A stretch of DNA of 64,000 nucleotides. Origin: Neorhizobium galegae bv. officinalis (GTDB lineage: Bacteria > Pseudomonadota > Alphaproteobacteria > Rhizobiales > Rhizobiaceae). Below the pieces are notes generated by a model, which was not told the origin of the DNA, ran no database searches, and saw nothing but the letters and a program-made list of their open reading frames with translations. The position numbers and the translations under genes were made by a program. This document shows, in pieces, positions 1 to 7,753 of this stretch (within the stretch, counting starts at the first letter, position 1; every line of letters starts with the position of its first letter). The DNA is taken from NCBI GenBank assembly GCA_000985875.1, contig CCRI01000010.1:1-64000 (forward strand). Direction: 5' to 3'.

Positions 1-133
1 ACACATATCCAACAAAGCCCCGCCACGGGGCCGCTTGCGGTTCTGGCTACCGGATTGTTCAGCACGGCCCATGAGGTCTTCCAGGATTTGAGAAATAACG
101 CATCGCGGGACATCGGCTGCGGCGAGATAGAGG
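1..133 (-). other. Left flank of the IS insertion, open frame running off the window
   Basis: This is the DNA to the left of the IS66 element. On the minus strand one frame is open from the insertion point to the window edge (about 44 codons, no stop). If the element and one copy of the 8-bp duplication are removed, the frame joins, in phase, an open minus-strand frame at 2989-3088. The element may therefore have split a small gene divergent from the sigma factor gene. The only start seen is a TTG at 3086-3088 inside the sigma gene, the product is not recognised, and long antisense frames are common in this GC-rich DNA. Support is weak. Confidence 0.25.
126..133. repeat. 8-bp target site duplication, left copy
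   Basis: GATAGAGG lies directly outside the left terminal repeat and is repeated exactly at 2989-2996 outside the right one. An 8-bp duplication is what IS66-family transposition produces. The perfect match indicates a simple insertion without later rearrangement. Confidence 0.95.
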
Positions 134-156
134 GTAAGCGTCCGGTGAGGGCCGCC
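134..156 (+). repeat. IS66 left terminal inverted repeat
   Basis: This end starts GTAAGCGTCCGGTGAG. Its reverse complement matches 2966-2988 at 18 of 23 positions, including the outer GTAAGC and the internal GGTGAG block. Confidence 0.9.
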
Positions 157-211
157 TTGCGAGGTTGATGCGAACATTGGAAGTCCTAGTGCAAACACTA
201 GGGATAGTCCT

Positions 212-622
212 ATGACGAAGCATCCGATTGAAGTCATCACGTCTGTCGAGCGCCGTCGGCGGTGGTCTCGCGAGGAAAAGGAGCGGCTCGTTGCAGCCTG
301 CCTCGAGCCGGGAGCGGTTCTTTCCGAGATTGCGCGATCGGCCGGCATCCACGTGAGCCAGCTCTTTCGGTGGCGCAAGGAACTCTGCCGGATCGAGGAG
401 CCGTCGATGCAGGTATCGAGCACCTTGGTGCCCGTGATCGTTTCGGAGGCCGCGCCTGCAGCCCAGCCCGCTGCCTTGGAAGCGCCGGCCCCATCGCAGC
501 CCCGCCGGAAGCGTAGCGATGTGACAATTGAGCTGGGCCGCGGTCGCCGTGTCCGCGTGGACAGCGACATCGACACGGAGGCGCTTGGCCGCATTCTCGA
601 TTGTGTGCTGGGTCGGCGATGA
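212..622 (+). CDS. tnpA: IS66 family TnpA, helix-turn-helix accessory protein
   Basis: This 136-residue protein is the first gene of the IS66 operon and is needed for transposition together with TnpB and TnpC. Residues about 15-55 (RRRWSREEKERLVAAC followed by ISQ-type HTH residues ending LFRWRKEL) form the transposase-8-like helix-turn-helix found in IS3 and IS66 OrfA proteins. The middle is rich in Ala and Pro, and the C-terminal part carries a short conserved block (VTIELGRGRRVRVD). Its stop overlaps the tnpB start (ATGA), which suggests translational coupling. Confidence 0.93.
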   Translation: MTKHPIEVITSVERRRRWSREEKERLVAACLEPGAVLSEIARSAGIHVSQLFRWRKELCRIEEPSMQVSSTLVPVIVSEAAPAAQPAALEAPAPSQPRRKRSDVTIELGRGRRVRVDSDIDTEALGRILDCVLGRR

Positions 623-966
623 TCCCGGTTCCGAATGGGGTGAAGGTCTGGTTGGCAACCGGCCATACGGACATGCGCAAGGGCTTTCCGGGTCTGTCGC
701 TAATGGTGCAAGAGACGCTGAAGCGCGATCCGATGTGCGGGCATCTGTTCGTCTTCCGCGGTCGTGGCGGTGGCCTGATTAAGGTTATATGGCATGACGG
801 CCAGGGAGCCTGCCTGTTCACAAAAAAGCTAGAACGCGGACGCTTCATATGGCCATCGGCAGCCGACGGCTCGGTGGTGATCACGCCGGCGCAGCTCGGT
901 TATTTGCTAGAAGGGATCGACTGGCGAATGCCGCAAAAAACCTGGCGACCGACCTCGGCCGGATAA
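619..966 (+). CDS. tnpB: IS66 family TnpB (Orf2) accessory protein
   Basis: This 115-residue protein belongs to the IS66 Orf2 family, whose biochemical role is not defined. The family signature is clear: MIPVPNGVKVWLATGHTDMR, then KGF, VFRGRGGGLIKVIWHDGQG and LERGRFIWP. The ATG at 619 overlaps the tnpA stop in an ATGA arrangement. An in-frame upstream alternative start at 601 is rejected because the family begins at this Met. The length is normal for the family, so the gene looks intact. Confidence 0.93.
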   Translation: MIPVPNGVKVWLATGHTDMRKGFPGLSLMVQETLKRDPMCGHLFVFRGRGGGLIKVIWHDGQGACLFTKKLERGRFIWPSAADGSVVITPAQLGYLLEGIDWRMPQKTWRPTSAG

Positions 967-1011
967 GCAAAAACACTGGAATGGCGGGGTCGAATATGAT
1001 TCCATTGGCCC

Positions 1012-2667
1012 ATGAACGATGCGACTGAACAGCTTCCTGACGACCTTACCAGCGCACTTGCGGCCTTGGCGGAGGAGCGTGCCCGGCGCATCACAGCCGA
1101 GGCGGAAGCAATGATCGCCAAGGCGGAAGCCGCCAGCGCAAAGGCACTCGTGTCGCATTCCGAGGCGCTGATTGCGCGGTTGAAGCTGGAGATCGACAAG
1201 GTTCGAAGGGAGCTCTACGGCAGCCGGTCCGAGCGCAAGGCGCGGCTCCTGGAGCAGATGGAGCTGCAACTCGAGGAACTCGAAGCAGACGCCGGCGAAG
1301 ATGAACTGGCGGCGGCGATCGCAGCCAGTGCCTCGACCGTCAGTGCCTTCGAGCGCAAGCGTCCTTCACGCAAGCCGTTTCCCGAGCATCTCCCGCGCGA
1401 GCGTGTCGTCATCACTGCGCCGACAAACTGCTCCTGCTGCGGCTCGGCCAAGCTGTCGAAGCTCGGCGAGGATATCACCGAGACCCTGGAGGTCATCCCT
1501 CGTCAGTGGAAGGTCATTCAGACCGTGCGGGAGAAGTTCTCCTGCCGCGAATGCGAGAAGATCACCCAGCCGCCAGCACCCTTCCATGTGACACCCCGCG
1601 GCTTTGCCGGCCCGAACCTTCTGGCGATGATTCTGTTCGAAAAGTTCGCCCAGCATCAGCCGCTCAATCGCCAAAGCGAACGCTATGCCCGCGAGGGCGT
1701 CGACCTCAGCCTGTCGACGCTTGCCGACCAGGTCGGCGCGTGTGCAGCAGCCCTCAAGCCGATCCATTCGCTGATCGAGGCCCATGTCCTGGCCGCCGAG
1801 CGGCTGCATGGCGACGACACGACCGTGCCGATCCTGGCGAAGGGAAAGACCGATACGGGCCGCATCTGGACCTATGTTCGGGATGACCGATCGTTCGGTG
1901 GGCTGTCACCGCCCGCCGCCCTCTACTACGCCTCGCGGGATCGGCGGCAGGACCATCCCGAGCGTCACCTGAAGACCTTCACCGGCACTTTGCAGGCAGA
2001 TGCCTATGGCGGCTACAATCCGTTGTTCAAGGCAGATCGCAATCCTGCGCCCCTGACGCAGGCACTGTGCTGGGCACACTCGCGCCGTAAATTCTTCGTG
2101 CTCGCAGACATCGCCGCGAGCGCCAAACGTGGAAAGATCGCCGCGCCGATCTCGCCGATGGCGCTGGAGGCCGTCAAACGGATTGACGCCCTGTTTGACA
2201 TCGAGCGGGAGATCAACGGCCTTGCCGCCGAGCAGCGACGGGAGCACCGTCGCAGGGACAGCCAGCCGCTTGTCGAAGAACTGCACGATTGGCTCCAAAC
2301 CGAGCGGGCAAAGCTGTCGCGCAGTTCTCCCGTCGCCGAGGCAATCGACTACATGCTTAAGCGCTGGAATGGCTTTGCCTCATTCCTCGACGATGGCCGG
2401 ATTTGCCTGACGAACAATGCCGCCGAACGTGCGCTGCGAGGCTTCGCGCTCGGCAGGAAGTCCTGGCTCTTCGCCGGATCGGATCGTGGTGCCGATCGCG
2501 CCGCATTCATGGCGACACTGATCATGAGCGCCAAGCTCAACGACATCGATCCGCAGGCTTGGCTTGCCGACGTCCTCGCCAACATTGCGGACACGCCGAT
2601 CAGCAGGCTGGAGAAATTGCTGCCGTGGAACTGGACACCGACGCAAACAGCAGCCGTTGCGGCATAG
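1012..2667 (+). CDS. tnpC: IS66 family transposase TnpC (DDE)
   Basis: This 551-residue protein is the catalytic transposase. An N-terminal helical, Ala/Glu-rich region (about 10-105) resembles the IS66 leucine-zipper segment. A Cys-rich zinc-binding stretch follows at about 142-183 (CSCCGS and CRECEK). The DDE domain has candidate catalytic residues D268 or D269 in LHGDDTTVP, D330 in LQADAYGGY and E472 in NNAAERALR. The C-terminal conserved tail ends near 530. The frame is uninterrupted and of full family length, so the enzyme is probably active. Confidence 0.95.
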   Translation: MNDATEQLPDDLTSALAALAEERARRITAEAEAMIAKAEAASAKALVSHSEALIARLKLEIDKVRRELYGSRSERKARLLEQMELQLEELEADAGEDELAAAIAASASTVSAFERKRPSRKPFPEHLPRERVVITAPTNCSCCGSAKLSKLGEDITETLEVIPRQWKVIQTVREKFSCRECEKITQPPAPFHVTPRGFAGPNLLAMILFEKFAQHQPLNRQSERYAREGVDLSLSTLADQVGACAAALKPIHSLIEAHVLAAERLHGDDTTVPILAKGKTDTGRIWTYVRDDRSFGGLSPPAALYYASRDRRQDHPERHLKTFTGTLQADAYGGYNPLFKADRNPAPLTQALCWAHSRRKFFVLADIAASAKRGKIAAPISPMALEAVKRIDALFDIEREINGLAAEQRREHRRRDSQPLVEELHDWLQTERAKLSRSSPVAEAIDYMLKRWNGFASFLDDGRICLTNNAAERALRGFALGRKSWLFAGSDRGADRAAFMATLIMSAKLNDIDPQAWLADVLANIADTPISRLEKLLPWNWTPTQTAAVAA

Positions 2668-2675
2668 GATCAACG

Positions 2676-2951
2676 ATGGATCGCAAAACCAACCGAGCTA
2701 TCATTCGGAAAATATTGCTCACCGAGTGGGACCCCATCGGCGTGTCGGGCATTCCTGAAGCGCAAGACGAATATGATGCCTATGCCGATACCGTCTTTGA
2801 CATGCTGGTCAACCAAACCGCCTCAGTTGATGCCATCGCGCAGTATCTCTTTAAGATCGCAACCGAGCATATGGGGCTTTCACACCCAGGACTTGCTAAG
2901 CGTTGCGACAAGGCTGCAAGAGCTGCCGCGGCATTCCAGTCAGACCTCTGA
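2676..2951 (+). CDS. Small passenger protein inside the IS66 element
   Basis: This 91-residue acidic protein starts 8 bp after the tnpC stop and ends 14 bp before the right terminal repeat, so it moves with the element. The motif ILLTEWDPIGV followed by PEAQDEYDAY and a helical C-terminal half resembles the DUF1871-like small proteins with an EWDPIGV...DEYD.Y pattern, some of which occur next to toxin genes as possible immunity proteins. That similarity is from memory and the function is unknown. It is not a standard IS66 transposition gene and has no toxin partner within the element. Confidence 0.75.
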   Translation: MDRKTNRAIIRKILLTEWDPIGVSGIPEAQDEYDAYADTVFDMLVNQTASVDAIAQYLFKIATEHMGLSHPGLAKRCDKAARAAAAFQSDL

Positions 2952-2965
2952 GCCTGCAGGCCAGA

Positions 2966-2988
2966 TGCGGTACTCACCGCATGCTTAC
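2966..2988 (-). repeat. IS66 right terminal inverted repeat
   Basis: This end finishes CTCACCGCATGCTTAC and pairs with 134-156 at 18 of 23 positions. The bases right after it (2989-2996) are the second copy of the GATAGAGG duplication. Confidence 0.9.
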
Positions 2989-2996
2989 GATAGAGG
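2989..2996. repeat. 8-bp target site duplication, right copy
   Basis: GATAGAGG is identical to 126-133 and lies directly outside the right terminal repeat of the IS66 element. Confidence 0.95.
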
Positions 2997-3082
2997 ACCC
3001 TGTTTGCAGGTTTTGCGACGAAGGCGTCTTGTTTTTTGAGATCAGCGTTCTCTATAGATGGGGACGGCGAGGTTTTTTCCGA

Positions 3083-3625
3083 ATGCAAAGCAATGAGATC
3101 GCGGCTCTGGTCAATCGCGTGGCGATGGGTGATCGCAAAGCGTTCGCCTCGTTGTATAATGCGACAAGCCCGAAACTATTTTCGATCTGCCTGCGTATCT
3201 TGAAAGACAGGGCCGACGCGGAAGAGGCGCTTCAGGAAATCTATGTGAGGGTCTGGCAGCGCTCCAGGACTTTCGCAGTCGATACCGGTTCACCCCTCGC
3301 CTGGCTGGCGGCGATCGCACGCAATCATGCGATCGACATCCTCCGGGCGAGAAAGCCTGTCGCCGAAGACCTGGCCGATGCATACGACCTTGCCGATGAC
3401 GGCACGCTCGATCCCGAACAGCAGGTGGCCAATGCGGATGAAGGCCGTCGCATCGACAGGTGCATGCAGGAACTCGACTCCGCGCATGCGCGTGCGGTTC
3501 GACGTGCCTATGTGGAAGGTTTGAGTTATCTTGAACTGGCGGAAGAATTGAAGGTACCGCTGAATACGGTGCGCACGTGGCTGCGCCGGAGCCTTTTGAA
3601 ACTAAGAGAGTGCATGGAGCGATGA
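3083..3625 (+). CDS. ECF-type RNA polymerase sigma factor
   Basis: This 180-residue sigma-70 family protein has the two ECF regions. Region 2 is at about 14-80 (ASLYNATSPKLFSICLRIL, then DAEEALQEIYVRVWQ). Region 4 is at about 125-175 (LDSAHARAVRRAYVEGLSYLELAEEL followed by VRTWLRRSLLKLRE). The linked RskA-like anti-sigma, overlapping by ATGA, suggests a SigK/RpoE-like stress group. The ATG at 3083 is chosen because family homology begins just after it, while the frame upstream runs into the IS66 element. The element sits 94 bp upstream and may alter expression. Confidence 0.92.
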   Translation: MQSNEIAALVNRVAMGDRKAFASLYNATSPKLFSICLRILKDRADAEEALQEIYVRVWQRSRTFAVDTGSPLAWLAAIARNHAIDILRARKPVAEDLADAYDLADDGTLDPEQQVANADEGRRIDRCMQELDSAHARAVRRAYVEGLSYLELAEELKVPLNTVRTWLRRSLLKLRECMER

Positions 3626-4338
3626 CGTCGGGCGAACAAAGTCAGGGCAGGCGGCCGCAGGACGAGATCCTGGCCGGCGAGTATGTGCTCGGCGTTCTGT
3701 CGCTCGAGGCCCGCCGCGCTGTCGAGCAGCGGATCGCCAGTGACCGCGCTTTTGCCCGGCTCGTCGAGCGATGGCAGGCAGACCTCGCCGCATTCAACGA
3801 CGACTACGAGGACGTGATGCCGCGCCCGGCGATTTTCGGCCGGATCGAAACGCGGCTCTTCGGTCCCACCCGGGCTGCCCCGTCCTCATGGGGTGTGTGG
3901 AATTCCGCGCTGTTCTGGCGACGGCTCTCGTTCGCCACGACGGCGGTTGCGGTGGCTGCCGTCGTCTATGCGTCGGGCGTGACCCGAAGGCCGCAGGGAT
4001 CCGCGCCGCTGGTGGCGGAATTGTCCTCGACCGATAGCCAGATCAACCTGCTTGCGTCCTACGATGCCGGAAACGGGCGTCTGCGGATCGTACCGGTCGC
4101 GGCCGGCGGGCGGGAGGAGAAATCGCTGGAGCTCTGGCTGGTGCCCGGAGGCGGCAAGCCGCTGTCTCTCGGCGTCTTCGAGCCGGATCAGGCAGGAGAG
4201 CTCGTGATACCCGCCGATCTGCGTCGCGACATGGCCGAGGGCGCGACGCTTGCCGTCAGTCTCGAACCGTTCGGCGGCTCGCCGACCGGTGTGGCGACCG
4301 GTCCAGTCATAGCAAGCGGCGCCGTGCGCAGGCCCTGA
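3622..4338 (+). CDS. RskA-like membrane anti-sigma factor
   Basis: This 238-residue protein is predicted to hold the preceding sigma factor inactive at the membrane. The N-terminal cytoplasmic part (about 1-90) contains the anti-sigma-type helix LAGEYVLGVLSLEARRAVE. One transmembrane helix lies at about 108-130 (ATTAVAVAAVVYASG). The periplasmic C-terminal RskA domain (about 140-235) includes LELWLVPGGGKPLSLGVF and VSLEPFGGSPTGVATGPV, which are typical of the family. The ATG overlaps the sigma stop (ATGA), so the pair is co-translated. The tail is followed after 15 bp by a convergent gene. Confidence 0.9.
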   Translation: MTSGEQSQGRRPQDEILAGEYVLGVLSLEARRAVEQRIASDRAFARLVERWQADLAAFNDDYEDVMPRPAIFGRIETRLFGPTRAAPSSWGVWNSALFWRRLSFATTAVAVAAVVYASGVTRRPQGSAPLVAELSSTDSQINLLASYDAGNGRLRIVPVAAGGREEKSLELWLVPGGGKPLSLGVFEPDQAGELVIPADLRRDMAEGATLAVSLEPFGGSPTGVATGPVIASGAVRRP

Positions 4339-4353
4339 CGCCGAAGCTGAAGG

Positions 4354-5742
4354 TCACGCCGCAGTCTCGCCAATATCCCAATAGAGCCCGGCCATGATCG
4401 CGAGCCCTTCCCGGACGATCGAGATCGGCAGGTGTTCGTTCGCCGCGTGTTGCAGGCAGCCCGGATAGGAATGCGGGATCCAGATGGTCGGCAGGCCGAG
4501 CAGATCCGAGAAAATGTTGTTCGGCAGCGAGCCGCCGAGATTGGGCAGTATCGCCGGTGGCGCGCCCACGGTTTTTTCAATCGAAGCGGCGACCCGTCTG
4601 ACCCACGGATGATCGGGATCGAGGCGGCTGGCGGGGAAAATCGCGTCAGTCGGATCCTTGACCACGACGCGGTCGTAACCTGCGTCCTTCAGCGCTTTGC
4701 GGACGGCCGGGACGACCGCCTCCGGATCGACGCCGACAGGGAAACGAAGCTGCATGCGGGCGCGGGCCCTTGGCGGGATGGCGTAGAGCGGCTGGGCGAG
4801 GTTGCCGCATTCCATCTCCATCACCTCGAAGGAACTCCAGGCAAAGACCTTTTCCTCCGGCGTCAGGCCGGGCTCGCCCCACCAGGGCTCGATCGGCGGA
4901 TCGCCGGCAGCGGGCGTGATGTGGCAATGCTTCAGTGCCGCACGGACGTTTTCCGGGATCGAACCCGGCGTCATTTCGGGCACCTTGATCTGGCCGGTGC
5001 GGCCGACGAGCGCGGTGATCGCGTGGCAGAGTTCTATGCCGGGATTGGAGAGGATACCGCCCCAGTTGCCGGAATGCTGAAAACTTTCGCGCGCATCGAT
5101 CTCCAGATGAAAGGACATGCCGCCGCGGGCGCCGAGAAAGATCGTCGGACGGTCGAGAGCGAGGCGCGGACCGTCTGAGGCGATGAAGACGTCCGCCTTC
5201 AGCTCGCCCTTATGCGCCGCGCACATTTCCTCCAGCCCCAGCGAGCCGGATTCCTCGCCCATCTCGATCAGGTACTTGAGGTTGAAGCCGAGCGAGCCCC
5301 TTGTCGCGAGCAGCGCTTCGACGGCGGCGAGGTTGACCGCATGCTGGCCCTTGTTGTCGGCCGTGCCGCGGCCGTACCAGGCGCCGTTCCTCTCGGTCAT
5401 CTCGAAGGGCGAGAGGCCTGTCTCCCACTGGCCGTCGAGGCCTGCGACGACATCGCCATGGCCATATTGCAGGACGGTGGTGAAGCGCGGGTCTTCGATG
5501 CGTTCGGCGAGCAGAAACGGGCCAGGTGCCGTGTCGTTCTCGTAGATATTCGTGGTTAAGCCGAGGCGCTCGAAAAAGGGCTGCATGTCCTCGGTGATGT
5601 AGCGCCAAAGGTCCGACTTGTTGGCCGCGACGCGGCTGGCGGACGGGATCGCCACGCGCCGTCGCAAGGTTTCTTCGAAGGAACCGTCATCGAGATAGCC
5701 GACGGCTTTGTCTATCGTTGCTTGGCGGGAGACGGTCGTCAT
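4354..5742 (-). CDS. M20 family metallopeptidase, dipeptidase-like
   Basis: This 462-residue zinc hydrolase cleaves amide bonds of peptides or acyl amino acids in the cytoplasm. The M20 signatures are clear: GHGDVVAGL (metal His/Asp), GRGTADNKGQH (bridging Asp), IEMGEESGS (catalytic and metal Glu) and a late His in IPHSYPG. The insertion between them is the dimerisation domain. The start at 5742 follows an AAGGA site. It is the last gene of operon 1, 17 bp after the ABC ATPase gene, so its substrate is probably imported by that system. Dipeptides, N-acyl amino acids or auxin-amino acid conjugates are all possible. Confidence 0.9.
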   Translation of the reverse strand: MTTVSRQATIDKAVGYLDDGSFEETLRRRVAIPSASRVAANKSDLWRYITEDMQPFFERLGLTTNIYENDTAPGPFLLAERIEDPRFTTVLQYGHGDVVAGLDGQWETGLSPFEMTERNGAWYGRGTADNKGQHAVNLAAVEALLATRGSLGFNLKYLIEMGEESGSLGLEEMCAAHKGELKADVFIASDGPRLALDRPTIFLGARGGMSFHLEIDARESFQHSGNWGGILSNPGIELCHAITALVGRTGQIKVPEMTPGSIPENVRAALKHCHITPAAGDPPIEPWWGEPGLTPEEKVFAWSSFEVMEMECGNLAQPLYAIPPRARARMQLRFPVGVDPEAVVPAVRKALKDAGYDRVVVKDPTDAIFPASRLDPDHPWVRRVAASIEKTVGAPPAILPNLGGSLPNNIFSDLLGLPTIWIPHSYPGCLQHAANEHLPISIVREGLAIMAGLYWDIGETAA

Positions 5743-5759
5743 GGGGTATCCTTGAAAAT

Positions 5760-6767
5760 TCAGGCCGTCCTGGCCTGCGCGGCCTGCGGAAAGACCGTCG
5801 CGTTCGACAGATCGAGATCGAAATGACAGCGGAACATGCCGCCGCTCTCGGTCGCTTTCTGCGGCGGCGAGGTATTGCGGCATATATCCTGCGCGAAGGG
5901 GCAGCGGGTGTGGAAACGGCAGCCGGAAGGCGGGAAGGCCGGGTTCGGCAGCTCGCCGGCGATCGGATGCAGCGACCGGTCGCTGGTGTCCATGTCCGGC
6001 GCGGCATCGATCAGCAGGCGCGTATAGGGATGGCGCGGCTTGTGGAACAGTTCGTCAGACGTCGCCTCCTCGACCAGTTCTCCAAGATACATGACGCCGA
6101 TCCGGTCGGCCATGATGCGCACGACCGAGAGATTGTGGGTGATGAACAGGCTGGTGAGGTGGAGGTTCTTCTGGAGGTCGCGGAGCAGGTTGAGGATCTG
6201 CGCCTGAACCGAGACGTCGAGCGCCGAAGTCGGTTCGTCGAGAACCAGGAAGTCCGGTTCTCCGGCAAGCGCCCGGGCGATGCAGATACGCTGCCGCTGG
6301 CCGCCTGAAAATTCCTGCGGATATTTTTCGGCGTCTGCGGCGGAAAGGCCCACCTGGACCAGCAGTTGGTCGACGCGGGCGCGGATCGCGGCGCGGCCCT
6401 GGCGCAGCTTGTGCACCCGGATCGGCTCGGCGATGATGTCCTCGATCGTCCAGCGGCCGTTGAGCGAGGAATAGGGATCCTGGAAGATCATCTGCAGGCG
6501 CGGCTTGTTGCCGGACGCATTCGGCGGAAAACTGATCTCGCCGGATGTCGGCGCCATCAGGCCGGAGACGAGGCGCGCGAGCGTGGATTTGCCGCAGCCG
6601 CTTTCGCCGACCAGGCCCATGGTTTCGCCATGGCGGACGGTGAGGCTGACGTCGCTGACGGCCTTGGTGCCGCCGCTCTCGTTCTTCTTCAGCCGCTTGA
6701 GAAGGCTCTGGTTGCGGCGATAGACCTTGCTGACGTGATTGAGGATGAGGAAATCGGAAGCGCTCAT
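5760..6767 (-). CDS. Peptide-type ABC transporter ATP-binding protein (DppF-like)
   Basis: This 335-residue cytoplasmic ATPase powers the operon 1 transporter. It has Walker [10 protein letters not shown], the ABC signature FSGGQRQR, Walker B FLVLDEPTSALD and the H-loop FITHNLS. The C-terminal oligopeptide extension with a Cys-containing block (GCRFHTRCPFAQDICR) is typical of OppF/DppF subunits and often binds an Fe-S cluster or metal. Its start overlaps the stop of the preceding DppD-like gene (ATGA). It pairs with the protein at 6764-7753. Confidence 0.95.
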   Translation of the reverse strand: MSASDFLILNHVSKVYRRNQSLLKRLKKNESGGTKAVSDVSLTVRHGETMGLVGESGCGKSTLARLVSGLMAPTSGEISFPPNASGNKPRLQMIFQDPYSSLNGRWTIEDIIAEPIRVHKLRQGRAAIRARVDQLLVQVGLSAADAEKYPQEFSGGQRQRICIARALAGEPDFLVLDEPTSALDVSVQAQILNLLRDLQKNLHLTSLFITHNLSVVRIMADRIGVMYLGELVEEATSDELFHKPRHPYTRLLIDAAPDMDTSDRSLHPIAGELPNPAFPPSGCRFHTRCPFAQDICRNTSPPQKATESGGMFRCHFDLDLSNATVFPQAAQARTA

Positions 6768-7753
6768 GCGGTCACCCTTTCCAGCGGATGGAAGCAGGAA
6801 AAGGCAGAGCTTTCCTCATGATAAAGCGGCGGTATGGTCGCGCGACAATCGCCTTCCGCCCTGAAACAGCGCGGGTTGAAAGCGCAGCCGGGCGGAACCG
6901 CACCGAGCCCCGGCATGGCGCCGGGGATCTGGTCGAGCCGCATTTCGCCCGTGGCCGACGGCATCGGCGTCGCCCGGATGAGGCCGCGCGTATAGGGATG
7001 TTTAGGGGCATTGAACAACTCGCCGGCCGGGCCGATCTCGGCAACGCGACCGGCATAAAGCACCGCGACGCGATCGGCCATCTTGGCGATGACGCCGAGG
7101 TCGTGGGTGATCAGCATCATGCTGACATTGCTTTCGCGATGCAGGTCGCGCAGCAGTTCGAGGATATGCGCCTGGACCGAGACATCTAGGGCGGTGGTGG
7201 GCTCGTCGGCAATCACCAGCGCCGGGTCGGCGCAGAGTGCCAGAGCGATGACCACGCGCTGCCGCATGCCGCCGGAAAGCTGGTGCGGGTAACGCTTGAA
7301 CTGGACGTCCGGATTGGGCAGGCCGACGCGGTCGAGCCAGTCGAGCGCCCTCTTTTTGGTCAGGCTGCCGCCGAGTCTCAGGTGCGCCTGGATGGTGTCG
7401 CAGAGCTGCTGGCCGATCGTGATGACCGGGTTGAGGCTGGTCATCGGGTCCTGGAAGACGAAACCGATCTTGCCGCCGCGCACGCCGCGCATCGCTTTGG
7501 GAGAAAGCTGGTCGAGCCGCTCGCCGGCAAGGGTGATGGTACCGCCGGTGCGCTTCAGCGGCGGTACGAGGAGATCGATGATCGCAGCACCGGTGATCGA
7601 CTTGCCGGCGCCGGATTCGCCGACGATGCCGAGCACTTCGCCGGGATTGACGAAAAAGGACACCTTGTCAAGCGCGGTGACCAGCCGTCCGTCGCGGTTG
7701 ATGGTGACGGTGAGGTCGCGGACGTCGAGGAGAGGAGTGGCTGCGTTGATCAT
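6764..7753 (-). CDS. Peptide-type ABC transporter ATP-binding protein (DppD-like)
   Basis: This 329-residue ATPase is the second nucleotide-binding subunit of the operon 1 transporter. It has Walker A GESGAGKSI, signature LSGGMRQR, Walker [13 protein letters not shown] and H-loop LITHDLG, plus the C-terminal extension GCAFNPRCFRAEGDCR. The ATG at 7753 is preferred because domain homology starts there. The frame is open far upstream, but that part lies antisense to phase in the permease gene. It overlaps its neighbours by 4 bp on both sides, which implies tight coupling. Confidence 0.95.
   Translation of the reverse strand: MINAATPLLDVRDLTVTINRDGRLVTALDKVSFFVNPGEVLGIVGESGAGKSITGAAIIDLLVPPLKRTGGTITLAGERLDQLSPKAMRGVRGGKIGFVFQDPMTSLNPVITIGQQLCDTIQAHLRLGGSLTKKRALDWLDRVGLPNPDVQFKRYPHQLSGGMRQRVVIALALCADPALVIADEPTTALDVSVQAHILELLRDLHRESNVSMMLITHDLGVIAKMADRVAVLYAGRVAEIGPAGELFNAPKHPYTRGLIRATPMPSATGEMRLDQIPGAMPGLGAVPPGCAFNPRCFRAEGDCRATIPPLYHEESSAFSCFHPLERVTA

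Larger units (their letters stand above)
134..2988 (+). mobile_element. Complete IS66-family insertion sequence, 2855 bp
   Basis: The element begins GTAAGCG and ends GCTTAC, the usual IS66-family ends. The two ends match at 18 of 23 positions as inverted repeats, and an exact 8-bp duplication (GATAGAGG) flanks them. Inside are the three standard genes in the standard order (tnpA, tnpB, tnpC) plus a fourth small gene (2676-2951) ahead of the right repeat. All reading frames are intact, so the copy is probably competent. It sits 94 bp upstream of the ECF sigma factor start and may separate that gene from its native promoter. Confidence 0.95.

Noticed and set aside
3577-3621. Upstream start for the anti-sigma gene
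   Set aside because: It would overlap the sigma region 4 coding sequence, and the ATGA overlap at 3622 is the usual arrangement.
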